DNA of 64,000 nucleotides. Source: Sphingomonas melonis (GTDB taxonomy: Bacteria > Pseudomonadota > Alphaproteobacteria > Sphingomonadales > Sphingomonadaceae). Of the stretch, positions 55,191 through 63,967 are shown one piece after another. The translations under genes were made by a program, and so were the position numbers. Where the stretch lies: positions 62,001 through 126,000 of the forward strand of contig NZ_JACCBY010000004.1 in the NCBI RefSeq assembly GCF_013409985.1, written 5' to 3'. The notes under the pieces were generated by a model, which saw only the letters and a program-made list of their open reading frames with translations, was not told where the DNA came from and made no database searches. Position 1 is the first letter of the stretch. The number at the start of each line of letters is the position of its first letter.

Positions 55191-55933
55191 CAGCCGAAGT
55201 TCGCCTTGGGGACCGACGAGAAGCGGCGAACGCCGTGCTTGGGGTCGAGGCTGACCGTCTCGTCGTCGCCGATGATGCGATCGGGATCATCGCCCGCGCC
55301 TTCGAGGGAAAGGTCGTGGGTCTGATCCCAGTCGGGCACCATCGCCTTGATCTGCGCGCCGGTGACCTTCTTCTTGTCGGTCTCGTAGGGCTTGCCGTTG
55401 ACGAAGAAGGTGTAGGTGACCTTGTTCGGCGCCGTGATGAACTTCTCGACGCCGTCGCCGGCGAGATCGGCCGCGCTGCCCTGCTCGATCAGCTTGTCCT
55501 TGCCGCCGCGCACCTCGAGAAACACCGCCTCGTCGTCGCCGATGCCGGCGAGCGAGCGGAGCACAGCTTCCGGGATGGAGGGGCGGCCCCACACGATGCG
55601 GCTGTCGTTGAGCTTCACGCGGTAGAGCGGATCGGTGCTGAAGGCGACGAACCGGTGGGCGGCGCGGTCGCGCAGATCCACCTCCTCGTCGGCGCGGACG
55701 TCCTCGAAGTCGCCTTCGGGGGTGATGACGAACAGCGCGTGGCCGTCCACGTCCTTGATGCCACCCGCCTTCAGGATCTGGCGGCCGAGGGGCACGGGAT
55801 CGTCGAGGACGATCGGCTGGTAGTTGAGGTCGTCGAGTGCGAAGGAGACGCGGTAGCGTCCGGGACACAGCGCGCGGCCCTCCTGAACGGCGCTCTCGAC
55901 GTCGTCGATGTCGGGGTGGTCGATGATGGTCAT
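55190..55933 (-). CDS. triple ubiquitin-like (multiubiquitin) protein
   Basis: A 247-aa protein made of three beta-grasp-like repeats (about residues 27-99, 102-168 and 171-247). Each has a short strand pair, a helix (LGRQILKAGG, AVLRSLAGIG, TGAQIKAMVP) and an acidic turn followed by a V-D-L/V-S-L and F strand. The chain ends SVPKANFG, a single terminal Gly that would be exposed to an E1 without trimming. The ATG at 55933 is 90 bases after the helicase gene. This should be the modifier that the E1 and E2-like proteins attach to a target. Confidence 0.85.
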   Translation of the reverse strand: MTIIDHPDIDDVESAVQEGRALCPGRYRVSFALDDLNYQPIVLDDPVPLGRQILKAGGIKDVDGHALFVITPEGDFEDVRADEEVDLRDRAAHRFVAFSTDPLYRVKLNDSRIVWGRPSIPEAVLRSLAGIGDDEAVFLEVRGGKDKLIEQGSAADLAGDGVEKFITAPNKVTYTFFVNGKPYETDKKKVTGAQIKAMVPDWDQTHDLSLEGAGDDPDRIIGDDETVSLDPKHGVRRFSSVPKANFG

Positions 55934-56007
55934 GGTGTTGTTTTTTCCTCTTCGGACCTCGGCAGATCTGCGTCGGTCTCGAAGGGTCAATCCCGCCAGC
56001 TCGGGCC

Positions 56008-56024
56008 GACCGGTAATTCCGGTC
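56008..56024. other. palindromic hairpin between helicase and ubiquitin-like genes
   Basis: GACCGG and CCGGTC pair around TAATT, overlapping the helicase stop codon. Seven T bases follow on the plus strand, but the genes read the other way, where no U-run follows the stem. It may be a pause or processing site that separates the two halves of the operon. Confidence 0.35.
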
Positions 56025-59000
56025 AGAGATTTTTTTGCAGGTTCCCGTCGGCGAGGGGGCCGCAGGTGAAGAAGGCGGGGCAGAAGGGACAGGTGCGGTC
56101 GGACCGCTCGGGTTCGAACCGGCCCGAGGCGATCGACTCCAGCGTCTCCGTCAGCTTGCCCAGGTTCCTGCCTAGTGCCTTGCCGTCGAAGGCAAGCGCG
56201 ATGGTCGGCTCGTCATCGCCGAGGTGGATGATCTCCACGACGCAGCCGGGCAGCGACGCCGCGGCGGCCATCTGAAAGGCCGCGTCGGCGAGCGCCTTGC
56301 CGGTGGAGGACGACTTGTGCCCGGTCCTGATGACGCGGGCCACGTGACGACCGCCTGCGGTGACGACGTCGTCGGCGACCGCGGTCACCTCGTCGCCCCC
56401 GATCGTCGCCACCAGCGGCCCCGTGTCGGCGCGGGCCCCTCCCGCGCGGATCGTCACGAAGCGTCGGAGGAGGAGCGTGGCGACCTCCCGATGGAGGCGA
56501 TACTCCTCGGTGGCGAGGGGACCCTCGGACCAGCGCAGTTCGAGCAGCGCCTCCATGTCGGCCATCGAGGATGCGGAGGGATCGGTGGCCGCGAGCTCCT
56601 TCACTACGCCTCGCACCAGGTCGTGCATCCTCGTCATCGTGGTCGGCGTGCGCCGCCCGCCTACGTCGAGGACGTGCGTGTAGAGAAAGCGGCGGGGGCA
56701 GCGGGAGTAGAGGTCCAGCTGCGCGGTGGTGATGCACACCGGCGGCCCGATGCGGATCGGAAGCGGCAGGGTCTCGGGATCGGCTGCACGTTCCGCATGC
56801 GCGATCGCCGGGCGTGCGTTCGTCACCCCCAAGTCGGGCGATGAAGGGGGAGGCGTCGCGCCGGGCCCCCTTCGCCGTCCTGGTGGCCGAATACAGCAGC
56901 AGCCGGTCGCGCGCGCGGGATGCGGCGACGTAGAGCAGGCATTCCTGTTCGAGCGCGTGGTCCGCGGCGGCGAGGGCGACGGTGCCGCCCTGTCCTCCCT
57001 CGATCATCCCGTCCGGGACCGGGCAGGCGGGTTTGCGCGCCGTGCTCGGCATCGCGTTCTTGTTGAGGCCCATGACGTGCACTGCGGGGAACTCGAGCCC
57101 CTTGCTGCCGTGGATCGTCATCAGCCGCACGGCGTCGATGCCCTGCGCCGCCGCAGGAAGCTGACGGAGGTCTCGCTCGTCGGCGAGCTGGACGAGGCGC
57201 CTGATCCCGTCGAGCGTGCGCTGGATCGGGAGGCCGGGTCCCGATCGCTCCGCGCGCAGGAAGCCCATCAGCTGCCAGATCGCCACTCCCATGGCGCGAC
57301 TCGAGACGTCATCCGCCGAGGCGAGCAGCGCTGCCGTCCGCGTCCGGTCTAGCAGGAGGTGGGCGATCACCGTCCACGGCCTCGCGTCGATGCCGAAGCC
57401 GGCCAGCATCCCGGCGGTCCGATCGAGCGCGTCGGCGTCGCTCTGGTCCAGGTGCGGCGCCCTGGTCGTCGTGGATGTCCACTCCATTGGCGCCGCGTCG
57501 GTGGCGCGCAGGTGCTCGACGACGGCCGATGCGCCGGCGAGGCTCAGGCCGGTCGCGAGCCCTTCAAGCGAAGGTTTCCGAACGAGGCCCATCGCGCGTC
57601 GGTCGACCAGCAGTGAAAGGACGGACAGGAGATCCTTCACCTCGGGGCGCTCGAACAGGTTGCCAAGATAGAGCACCGGGATGCCGCGCCGCTCCAGCTC
57701 GCGGCCGACGCGGGTGAGCCGGTCGTTCCCCGGGCAGAGCACCGCCTGATCGCGGAACGGCACCTGCGGCGAGCCGCGGAGGATCTCGTCGGCGAGCGCG
57801 TCGGCCTCGTCATCGTTGTCGCCGAAGGTGACGTGCTCGGGTCCGATCCCGATGGACGCGCGGAAGGCGTCGAGCGACGCGTCACCGGTGCCTGCCTGCA
57901 TGCTCCCGCCGAACCTGGAGAATGCGCCGACGATCTCTGGCGTCGAGCGGTAGTTGACGAGCAGTCGGCCGCCCGATGCGCCCGGGAAGTCGTGGGTCGC
58001 GAACCGGGACATGTTGAAGGACGAGGCGCCGCGAAACCTGTAGATCGCCTGCCGCGCGTCTCCCACGGCCCAGAGGTTCCTGCCGGCGTCGGTCAGCCTC
58101 TGGAGCAGCCGCACGCTGCTGCGGTTCACGTCCTGATACTCGTCGACGAGGATGTGCGAGTAGGTGGCGCGCAGCGCGGCCGCCGCCTGTGGGTCGCCGT
58201 CGAGCAGCTTGACCGGCAGCGAAACGAGGTCGCCGAAATCCACGGCGCAGGCCGCCTGCTTCAACTCCTCGTACCTCCTGTAGACGAGCGCGACCTCGGC
58301 GCACCGCTCTCCCGCCTCGCGGGCGTCGGCGTCGACGGCGTTGTCCACCATCTGCTGAGCGAGTGACGCGAAGCGCTCGGCGTCGGCGACCTCGTCCTTC
58401 GCCCGCGACATCGCGCCGAGCATGTCCTTGAGCGGCCGCGCCGGATCCATAAAGTCGCGGTGGTGCAGAAGGTTCAGGGCCAGGTATTCACGCTCCATGA
58501 TGGCGATCGCCTCGCTGCGATCCATCATGCGCGGCTCCTTGGCGAAGCCCAGCTGGCGATGGTGGCGCCGCACGATGTCCAGGCCGAACGCATGGAAGGT
58601 GCCGATCCACATCGCCGGCGCGGCGTCGGGGCGGAGCGCCGCGATGCGGTCTGAAAGCTCGCCTGCGGCTTTGTTCGAGAAGGTGAGCACCAGGATCGTG
58701 CGGGGATCGACACCGTCATCGACCAGCCCGGCGACGCGCCCGACGAGCGTCTGCGTCTTGCCGGTCCCCGGTCCCGCCTCGAGTAGGTAGGGCGCGCCGC
58801 GATGTCGAGCGGCTTCGGCCTGTTCCGGGTTGAGGGGCTTGGGTGGGGACGCTGGCTGCTGTGGAGGGGCGGCTTCGATCTCGGGGAGCAGCAGGGCGTC
58901 GAGGAGCTGCATCGCGACGACGTCGAAGGGGGCGCCGAGCCGGTCGGCGATCTGGCTGGCGGTCATGCCGCCGAGATGCAGGGATCGCGCACGAGCGCGG

Positions 59001-59425
59001 GGAAGGATCAGCTCGCGGCCGAAGAGATCCATCTGGACCTCGCGGCGCTGCCGCCGGCTATAGTCGACAACCCTGTCCTCACCGACAGGCGCTGCCTCGG
59101 CCGGACGGGCGGGATCAACCTCCAGGGCGATGTGCGCCGTCCGGTCATCGCCAAGGGTGGCGTGTCCGAGCTCGTGGCCGATCAGGAACGCTCTTGCGAA
59201 TGCGTCGCCCGCGTCCTTGTGTCGGATTGCCCGGTCGCTCGGATCGAAGTGCGCGTGGCCGCCGGCCAGGATGGGACTTCCCGCCTCGACCGGCTCGACG
59301 TCGAGACCTTTGTCGGCGGCGACGGCCATTACGATGTCGATCGGATCCCACGGGTCCGCGCCGCCGGCGATGACTGCATCGTGCAGGGCCGCAGCGCGCT
59401 GACGCGCGATCTCGACGGCGTCCAC
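56023..59425 (-). CDS. ImmA/IrrE metallopeptidase - UvrD helicase - PD-(D/E)XK nuclease fusion (frameshifted)
   Basis: About 1133 aa if the frame is repaired. Residues 1-170 are ImmA/IrrE-like, with FLIGHELGHATLGDD (HExxH, residues 84-88). A UvrD-family helicase follows: Q-motif LNPEQAEAA (198), Walker A AGPGTGKT (217), HILVDEYQDVN, VNYRSTPE, and TIHGSKGLEFPAVHV. Near residue 865 the frame changes at a C5 run at 56826-56830. The second frame then gives a Cas4/AddB-like nuclease with YSRCPRRFLYTH and CPFCPAFFTC (four-Cys Fe-S type) and VIRTGHK in the active-site region. Without repair, translation runs on in a shadow frame. The start is a GTG three bases after the previous stop. Confidence 0.85.
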
Positions 59426-59428
59426 CGC

Positions 59429-60019
59429 TCAGTCCCGCGGGTTCAGCAGCTGCTTGCGCCTGTCCTCCGGGACCCTGCACTGCTCGAGCAGTGCCTTGAA
59501 GGTCACCTTGTTCCCGTCCGCGCCCGGCGCGTCGTCGGACTTGTAGCTGAGGCCCGGCGTCAGCCTCGGCGGTCCCGCCAGGAAGGCGCTTAGCTCGTCG
59601 ACCCCGGTGCGCAAGCCGCGGGCCAAGTCCGCGAGGAAACCGACCGGGACGCTGGCGAAGTCGACCGACCGGGAGCGGAAGCCCTGGATCACGCCACTGG
59701 GGACGTCGAGCGAGCGCCTGAGCGTGACGAGTTCGCCGGACGAGAGCGTGGCGAACGGATCGGCTACCTGCGCCGCCATGCGTGCCGGTGCCGCGGCATG
59801 GAAGTCGGCCAGCGACGCCTCGACCCAGGCCTCGTCGACGGGCGCCGAGATGTCGGCGGTCGTGCGCTGGAGCCGCAGCTCCATCGACAGATCGATGAGG
59901 TCCTCGGCGAGTTCGGGGTGGAGGCGCAGGTATCGTTCTAGCGTGCCCCGGTCGTGCTCCGGCTCCACGGCGAAGGCCATCAGGACCTCCTCGGCGTCAT
60001 GGTGAGCCTGGTCAGTCAT
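59429..60019 (-). CDS. regulator-like protein of unknown family
   Basis: A 196-aa acidic protein. The middle (TLSSGELVTLRRSLDVPSGVIQGFRSRSVDFASVPVGFLADLARGLRTGVDELSAFL, about residues 90-145) has the shape of an Xre-type helix-turn-helix plus a linker helix. The N-terminal half is rich in E, L and R. It overlaps the sigma-like stop by eight bases and is three bases before the ImmA-UvrD gene. With an ImmA-type protease next door, a cleavable repressor is an attractive guess, since ImmA proteases commonly cut Xre regulators. Confidence 0.6.
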   Translation of the reverse strand: MTDQAHHDAEEVLMAFAVEPEHDRGTLERYLRLHPELAEDLIDLSMELRLQRTTADISAPVDEAWVEASLADFHAAAPARMAAQVADPFATLSSGELVTLRRSLDVPSGVIQGFRSRSVDFASVPVGFLADLARGLRTGVDELSAFLAGPPRLTPGLSYKSDDAPGADGNKVTFKALLEQCRVPEDRRKQLLNPRD

Positions 60020-60821
60020 TCCGGCTTCCGATCCCCAGCTGCTCCCGTATGGTCGCGATGGCGGCGTCGCGTCTGTTGCGCACGGTCTTCTCCGATCTCA
60101 CGCCGAGGATCTTGCGTATCGTGAGGACGTCGTCGTCGATTGAGTCGATGGGCATGTCCTGGAGGAGCATCTCGATAACTCTGCGTTGCTTGTCTGGTAG
60201 CGTCCTGATCGCTTTGGCGACCTTGGACCGGTAATTTGGGTCATCTGATAGCAGCTCCTGTTTGACGTCGAGGCTGCCGACCGCCTTCTCCACCGCGATG
60301 GATGGTTCGCCGCTTTCCTCGTCGTCGATGGCGTCCCTTCTCGCCATCTGCCGTCGCGCCCGGCTCATGGAGGTCTTGCGCAACGCCGCGACCGCGCCCG
60401 AAAACATGACTTCAAAGTAGTCGAGCGCGGATCCAGGAGCCGCACGGTCCTCGATCAGCCTAGCCTTAAAGATGTCGCGCACGCTATCCCGCGCATCCGC
60501 CCCGTAGACGTTCTCGGGACCGCCGGCCCGCTCGCCCTCAATGCGGGGAAGAGCGGACGCCAAACGCCGCATGAGTTCTCGGTAGAGTTTGTTGAAGTAC
60601 CGCTCATCGTTGTCGTTCCGCGCGGCACGGATCAGGTAGACAAGGCACTCTGACTGCACATAGTTCGGTGAGGTCGGGTGTCGCACCTTCAGCCTCTCCA
60701 GCATCTCGTCGCGCGACAGGTTAACCAGCGATGCCAGCGCGGTCTCAACCTCCACACGTCGAGTGTAGGGAGTGCCATCCTGCTTCTTCTTGGTGAGCGC
60801 CTCAACCTGCCGTTTCTGCAA
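60012..60821 (-). CDS. divergent sigma-70-like protein
   Basis: A 269-aa protein with a TTG start and GAGG upstream. The C-terminal part (IRTLPDKQRRVIEMLLQDMPIDSIDDDVLTIRKILGVRSEKTVRNRRDAAIATIREQL, about residues 195-260) looks like a sigma-70 region 4 with an extended HTH. The middle (YVQSECLVYLIRAARNDNDERYFNKLYRELMRRL and EVMFSGAVAALRKTSMSRARRQMARR) is weakly region 2-like. It begins the operon, so it may switch on the whole island. It could instead be an inactive regulator. No anti-sigma gene is visible. Confidence 0.65.
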   Translation of the reverse strand: MQKRQVEALTKKKQDGTPYTRRVEVETALASLVNLSRDEMLERLKVRHPTSPNYVQSECLVYLIRAARNDNDERYFNKLYRELMRRLASALPRIEGERAGGPENVYGADARDSVRDIFKARLIEDRAAPGSALDYFEVMFSGAVAALRKTSMSRARRQMARRDAIDDEESGEPSIAVEKAVGSLDVKQELLSDDPNYRSKVAKAIRTLPDKQRRVIEMLLQDMPIDSIDDDVLTIRKILGVRSEKTVRNRRDAAIATIREQLGIGSRND

Positions 60822-61147
60822 AATTTTCCTCTGAGTTTTTTGCCTTTTGGCGTTTTACTTCTTTAGATACATAAGTGGCAGAACTGACCAACTATTTCCA
60901 CTCAAATTTGTCGAGCCGATTTGTAAAGCGAGCGGGTCCTGGACCAAGCGCCGTTATCGGGGAGGCCCGGGTTTGTACCTTTTGTTAGAGCATTGGTACA
61001 TTGGCTCTTACCGTCACAACCGGACGTGGCTGTTGAAAAATTTCGGCGGACGCAGGATCCTTCGTTAATGAGAGAGTATGGGACACTCATGCTTGGCGTT
61101 CGCGAAACTCCTAATTTAGCGGCGATGACATCTGACCGCGTTTAAAG
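60822..61147. other. AT-rich upstream region of the sigma-like gene
   Basis: 326 bases before the sigma-like gene (reading left) and after the AcnX small subunit. It is A+T-rich next to the start and should contain the promoter of the island; I cannot name a consensus. No gene can be supported. Confidence 0.5.
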
Positions 61148-61582
61148 CTATTCCCCCTTAGATGGGAATCTAAGGCAGCCGAGGTTGCCATCCGACTGCA
61201 CAGTAACAATCCCTTTTACAGGAAGGTCGCCCCATCGATTTTCTGGCACCAGAACGATCGGTATGTGAACGCCGTACAGGTCCGCAGTAACCAAGCTGCC
61301 AATGGTTAGGATGGGGTCAGCCTGTCCCAGTATGATCGCAACGGGGGCTACTTTGCGCCGGGCGGCTTCGGCCAATGCACTAGACGATGAGGAGGAACCC
61401 CGCGCAGCCGGCATGGCCAGCACCTTGCCAGCAAGCGATAGGCCATAATCAGGGTGATTGACGTCGCAGATCATGCCGTCTTCCAGACTAAGCCCACCCC
61501 ATAGGCTTAGCGGAGCAGACAGAGGCGCAATCTGGCCGCTCGCAGTGCCTGAACAAAGGGCCTTCAGCGCTTCTATTTTCAT
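61148..61582 (-). CDS. aconitase X small (swivel, DUF126) subunit
   Basis: A 144-aa protein with the swivelling domain of aconitase X. Motifs: LSAPLSLWGGLSLEDGMICDVNHPDYG near the N-terminus, LAMPAARGSSSSSSALAEAARR in the middle (the Gly-Ser-rich anion loop), and VAIILGQADPILTIGSLVTADLYGVHIP. Its ATG overlaps the large subunit's stop by four bases. Bacterial two-chain AcnX enzymes dehydrate cis-3-hydroxy-L-proline; archaeal relatives act on mevalonate 5-phosphate. Confidence 0.9.
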   Translation of the reverse strand: MKIEALKALCSGTASGQIAPLSAPLSLWGGLSLEDGMICDVNHPDYGLSLAGKVLAMPAARGSSSSSSALAEAARRKVAPVAIILGQADPILTIGSLVTADLYGVHIPIVLVPENRWGDLPVKGIVTVQSDGNLGCLRFPSKGE

Positions 61583-62823
61583 AGGTCCACCACCCGACCT
61601 GCCTCAGCCGATCGCACGCATTGCTCCAAGCTCATCAGCCCAACCCGCCGGCCGAGATTACCCGGGCCGTAATGCGCCCATTTTCCCGAATTCGTAACGA
61701 TCGCGCCCGTCGTTTCCCGCACCACAGGCGCCAGATAGGTGCAGGTGTCGACGACGAGGCGTACGCCAAAGGCGCCGATCGCATGAAATTCTGTGGCCTG
61801 CTCGACATGCCCGGCGATCTCGCGAGAGGTGGAGACATAGACCTCCACTCCACCCGCCGCACGTCGGCCGTCAACTAGACGAGCAAGCCGTCTGAATTCA
61901 GCAAGAGAGAAGTGCGGGGTGCCAAGGCAGACCGCTGCGATCTTCTCACCGGGCTTTACCGGGCACAGCACCTGTACAGCCTCACGTAGATGCTTTCCGG
62001 TAAATCTCATTTCCGGCAGCTCGCGAGGACCACCCGTCGCCGCTGCCAGGGTCGACGCCTCGGGCGTAAGCCCGATGGCGTGGAACAGCGCGATAGCGCC
62101 CGCTGATGCGGCACTGGCGCCCAGTGCCTTGAACTCATCCTCGTTCGTATCGGACGGCAGACCTATGATGGCTGGCACCCTTCCGGCCGAGCCTAACCCC
62201 AGGACGTATCCGACTGCGGCAAAGTAGAGGTCGCGTGCGAGATCGCTCTCCCCAATCGAGGGTACCTCAACGATCAGCGTTGCCCGCCTATTCTCGGTCA
62301 GGTGCAAGCCGGCAGCCGGAACGCGCCCGGTCAGCGCGGCACACAGATCGGTGAAGTCGCCATAGCGGTCGGTCCGTGCGCCAAGAACCGAGTTAGCGAA
62401 GACGATCGCGTTGGATTCGGCCCAAGCGATGTGTTCGCCGACGCCTGGCCGCAGCATTCGTTGATAAGGCGCACAAGTCAGTGTGGGTAGGCATCCCAGC
62501 GCCTCGTGCAACTCCGTCAGCTGCGTCTGCTCTGATATCAGGTCCACGGGGCCCTGGTGCCATCCAGGATGAACGACGTCTACCGCCGCAACGTTAAGTG
62601 TCGTCGGCACACGCACCTGTCCGCCAAGGTCGACGAAGCGGCGCGCGAAATCGATGCTGGATGGGCCATGATAGAGGCATCCGTCGATATGGGCAGACTG
62701 GATCGAGAGGAAGCGTTCGGCTGCGAACGCCTCGCCATATTGCATGAGTAGCCGCATGGCGTGGGCCGCTGCGGCGCCATGCTCGCCTGCCAGCAGCGCG
62801 GTGTCGATGGGATCAAGTTGCAT
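61579..62823 (-). CDS. aconitase X catalytic subunit (likely cis-3-hydroxy-L-proline dehydratase)
   Basis: A 414-aa protein from the ATG at 62823. Segments typical of AcnX are LLAGEHGAAAAHAMRLLMQYGEAF, SAHIDGCLYHG, a first Cys motif CLPTLTCAPYQ, EHIAWAESNAIVFANSVLGARTDRYGDF, AVCLGTPHFSLAEF and the second Cys motif VVDTCTYLAPVV. Cysteines bind an iron-sulfur cluster. The paired small subunit and an alphaproteobacterial host favour hydroxyproline degradation, although no other pathway gene is in the window. Confidence 0.88.
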   Translation of the reverse strand: MQLDPIDTALLAGEHGAAAAHAMRLLMQYGEAFAAERFLSIQSAHIDGCLYHGPSSIDFARRFVDLGGQVRVPTTLNVAAVDVVHPGWHQGPVDLISEQTQLTELHEALGCLPTLTCAPYQRMLRPGVGEHIAWAESNAIVFANSVLGARTDRYGDFTDLCAALTGRVPAAGLHLTENRRATLIVEVPSIGESDLARDLYFAAVGYVLGLGSAGRVPAIIGLPSDTNEDEFKALGASAASAGAIALFHAIGLTPEASTLAAATGGPRELPEMRFTGKHLREAVQVLCPVKPGEKIAAVCLGTPHFSLAEFRRLARLVDGRRAAGGVEVYVSTSREIAGHVEQATEFHAIGAFGVRLVVDTCTYLAPVVRETTGAIVTNSGKWAHYGPGNLGRRVGLMSLEQCVRSAEAGRVVDL

Positions 62824-63025
62824 CACAGGCGGACGATCGTTGAAAACGCGGGACGAGGTTTGTAGCTCGAACGATGGCTGCACTTGTCTTCTGCGGCCGG
62901 CCTCTTGCTCGAATTTCGGCCCGCACTGTTGTTCGAGCGGCTAGGGCCGGGCTCCTGTGACCTGGCCGATCCGGTCGGCAATTCCATGCGATCGCGCAAT
63001 GCCATCGATGGTGAGAGACCTCGCG

Positions 63026-63967
63026 TCATACGCGCGTGACCAAACCAGCCTGGACACTCGGCGGATTTGGATCGAGCAACTTGCGTAGGCCAAAAGTCAG
63101 CCCTGGCCCGAGTATCGTGTGGTGCGTGGTATCCTCCAGAACACCGGTGAAGATCCGGTCAGACTGTTTGGCCTCCGACACCGCTTCGCCCAGGAATTGA
63201 ACATTGCGGGTCATGTGGAGCTCGCTTGGACTGATCGCCTCCTCTCGATCGCCCGCCAACGTCACCACGCGCGGAAAAGGCGAAGCGGCCTTCAGCGCCG
63301 CACGCCATTGCCGCAGCAACAGATGGTCGTCGAACCACAGCGACGGGCTAAGCGCCAGCACATTTGAAAATAGCGTCGGCTTCTTCAGTGCGGTTTCCAG
63401 CGCAAAGAGGCCTCCGAGCGAGTGTCCAACAAGCGTGGACTGCGCGACATCGACAGTGAATGTGCGCTCGATCATCGGCTTTACGACCGATCCGATGAAA
63501 TGCCGGAATGGAACAGAGCCCCCATAGCGAACGCCCTTGATTGGCCCATTGGCGTTTGGCGTGAGGTCATAGCGCCGGCGCGACGACTTATCCGCTGCAG
63601 CCGGATCAGCGTAACCCAGCCCAATTACCAAGCAGGGTGGTACCGATCCGCCCCACTGCATCGTTCGCACCAGACCTGCGACGACCGCAAAATTGTCCCA
63701 TCCGTCCAGTACGTAGATCGGCACAGGTTTGCGGCCGCGGATCATCAGCGGCAGCTCTTCCTCCACTGGATGGGGATGCGCGATCTGAATGGTGAGCGCC
63801 TGTCCGTCTGGCATGGTAAGCAGGCGCTGCTCGCTATCGTTGAGGACGGCAGGTGCCGGGGCGGGAGCAGCTAAATGTGAACCACGCAGAGCGGTTGCCT
63901 GCACGCCTGTGGACGCAAGTGCGGCGGAGCTGCCCAGCAACACTCCGCGTCGTGAGAAGTCGGTCAA
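63026..63967 (-). CDS. Tat-exported alpha/beta hydrolase (PF00756-like esterase)
   Basis: A 313-aa protein. A twin-arginine signal (DFSRRGVLLGSSAALASTGV) suggests a folded export. Esterase features follow: PIYVLDGWDNF, LVGHSLGGLFALETAL (nucleophile Ser), and GVLEDTTHHTILGPGL (candidate His). The RRYDLTPNANGPIKGVRYGG region and the GHSLGG layout resemble siderophore- or ferric enterobactin-type and S-formylglutathione-like esterases. Function inferred as an ester hydrolase; substrate unknown. Confidence 0.85.
   Translation of the reverse strand: MTDFSRRGVLLGSSAALASTGVQATALRGSHLAAPAPAPAVLNDSEQRLLTMPDGQALTIQIAHPHPVEEELPLMIRGRKPVPIYVLDGWDNFAVVAGLVRTMQWGGSVPPCLVIGLGYADPAAADKSSRRRYDLTPNANGPIKGVRYGGSVPFRHFIGSVVKPMIERTFTVDVAQSTLVGHSLGGLFALETALKKPTLFSNVLALSPSLWFDDHLLLRQWRAALKAASPFPRVVTLAGDREEAISPSELHMTRNVQFLGEAVSEAKQSDRIFTGVLEDTTHHTILGPGLTFGLRKLLDPNPPSVQAGLVTRV

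Noticed and set aside
56213..59425. The 1070-codon frame taken at face value
   Set aside because: Its last 200 or so codons are an out-of-frame shadow of the nuclease domain.
41157..60821. Prophage or integrative element
   Set aside because: No integrase, phage structural gene or tRNA attachment site was seen.
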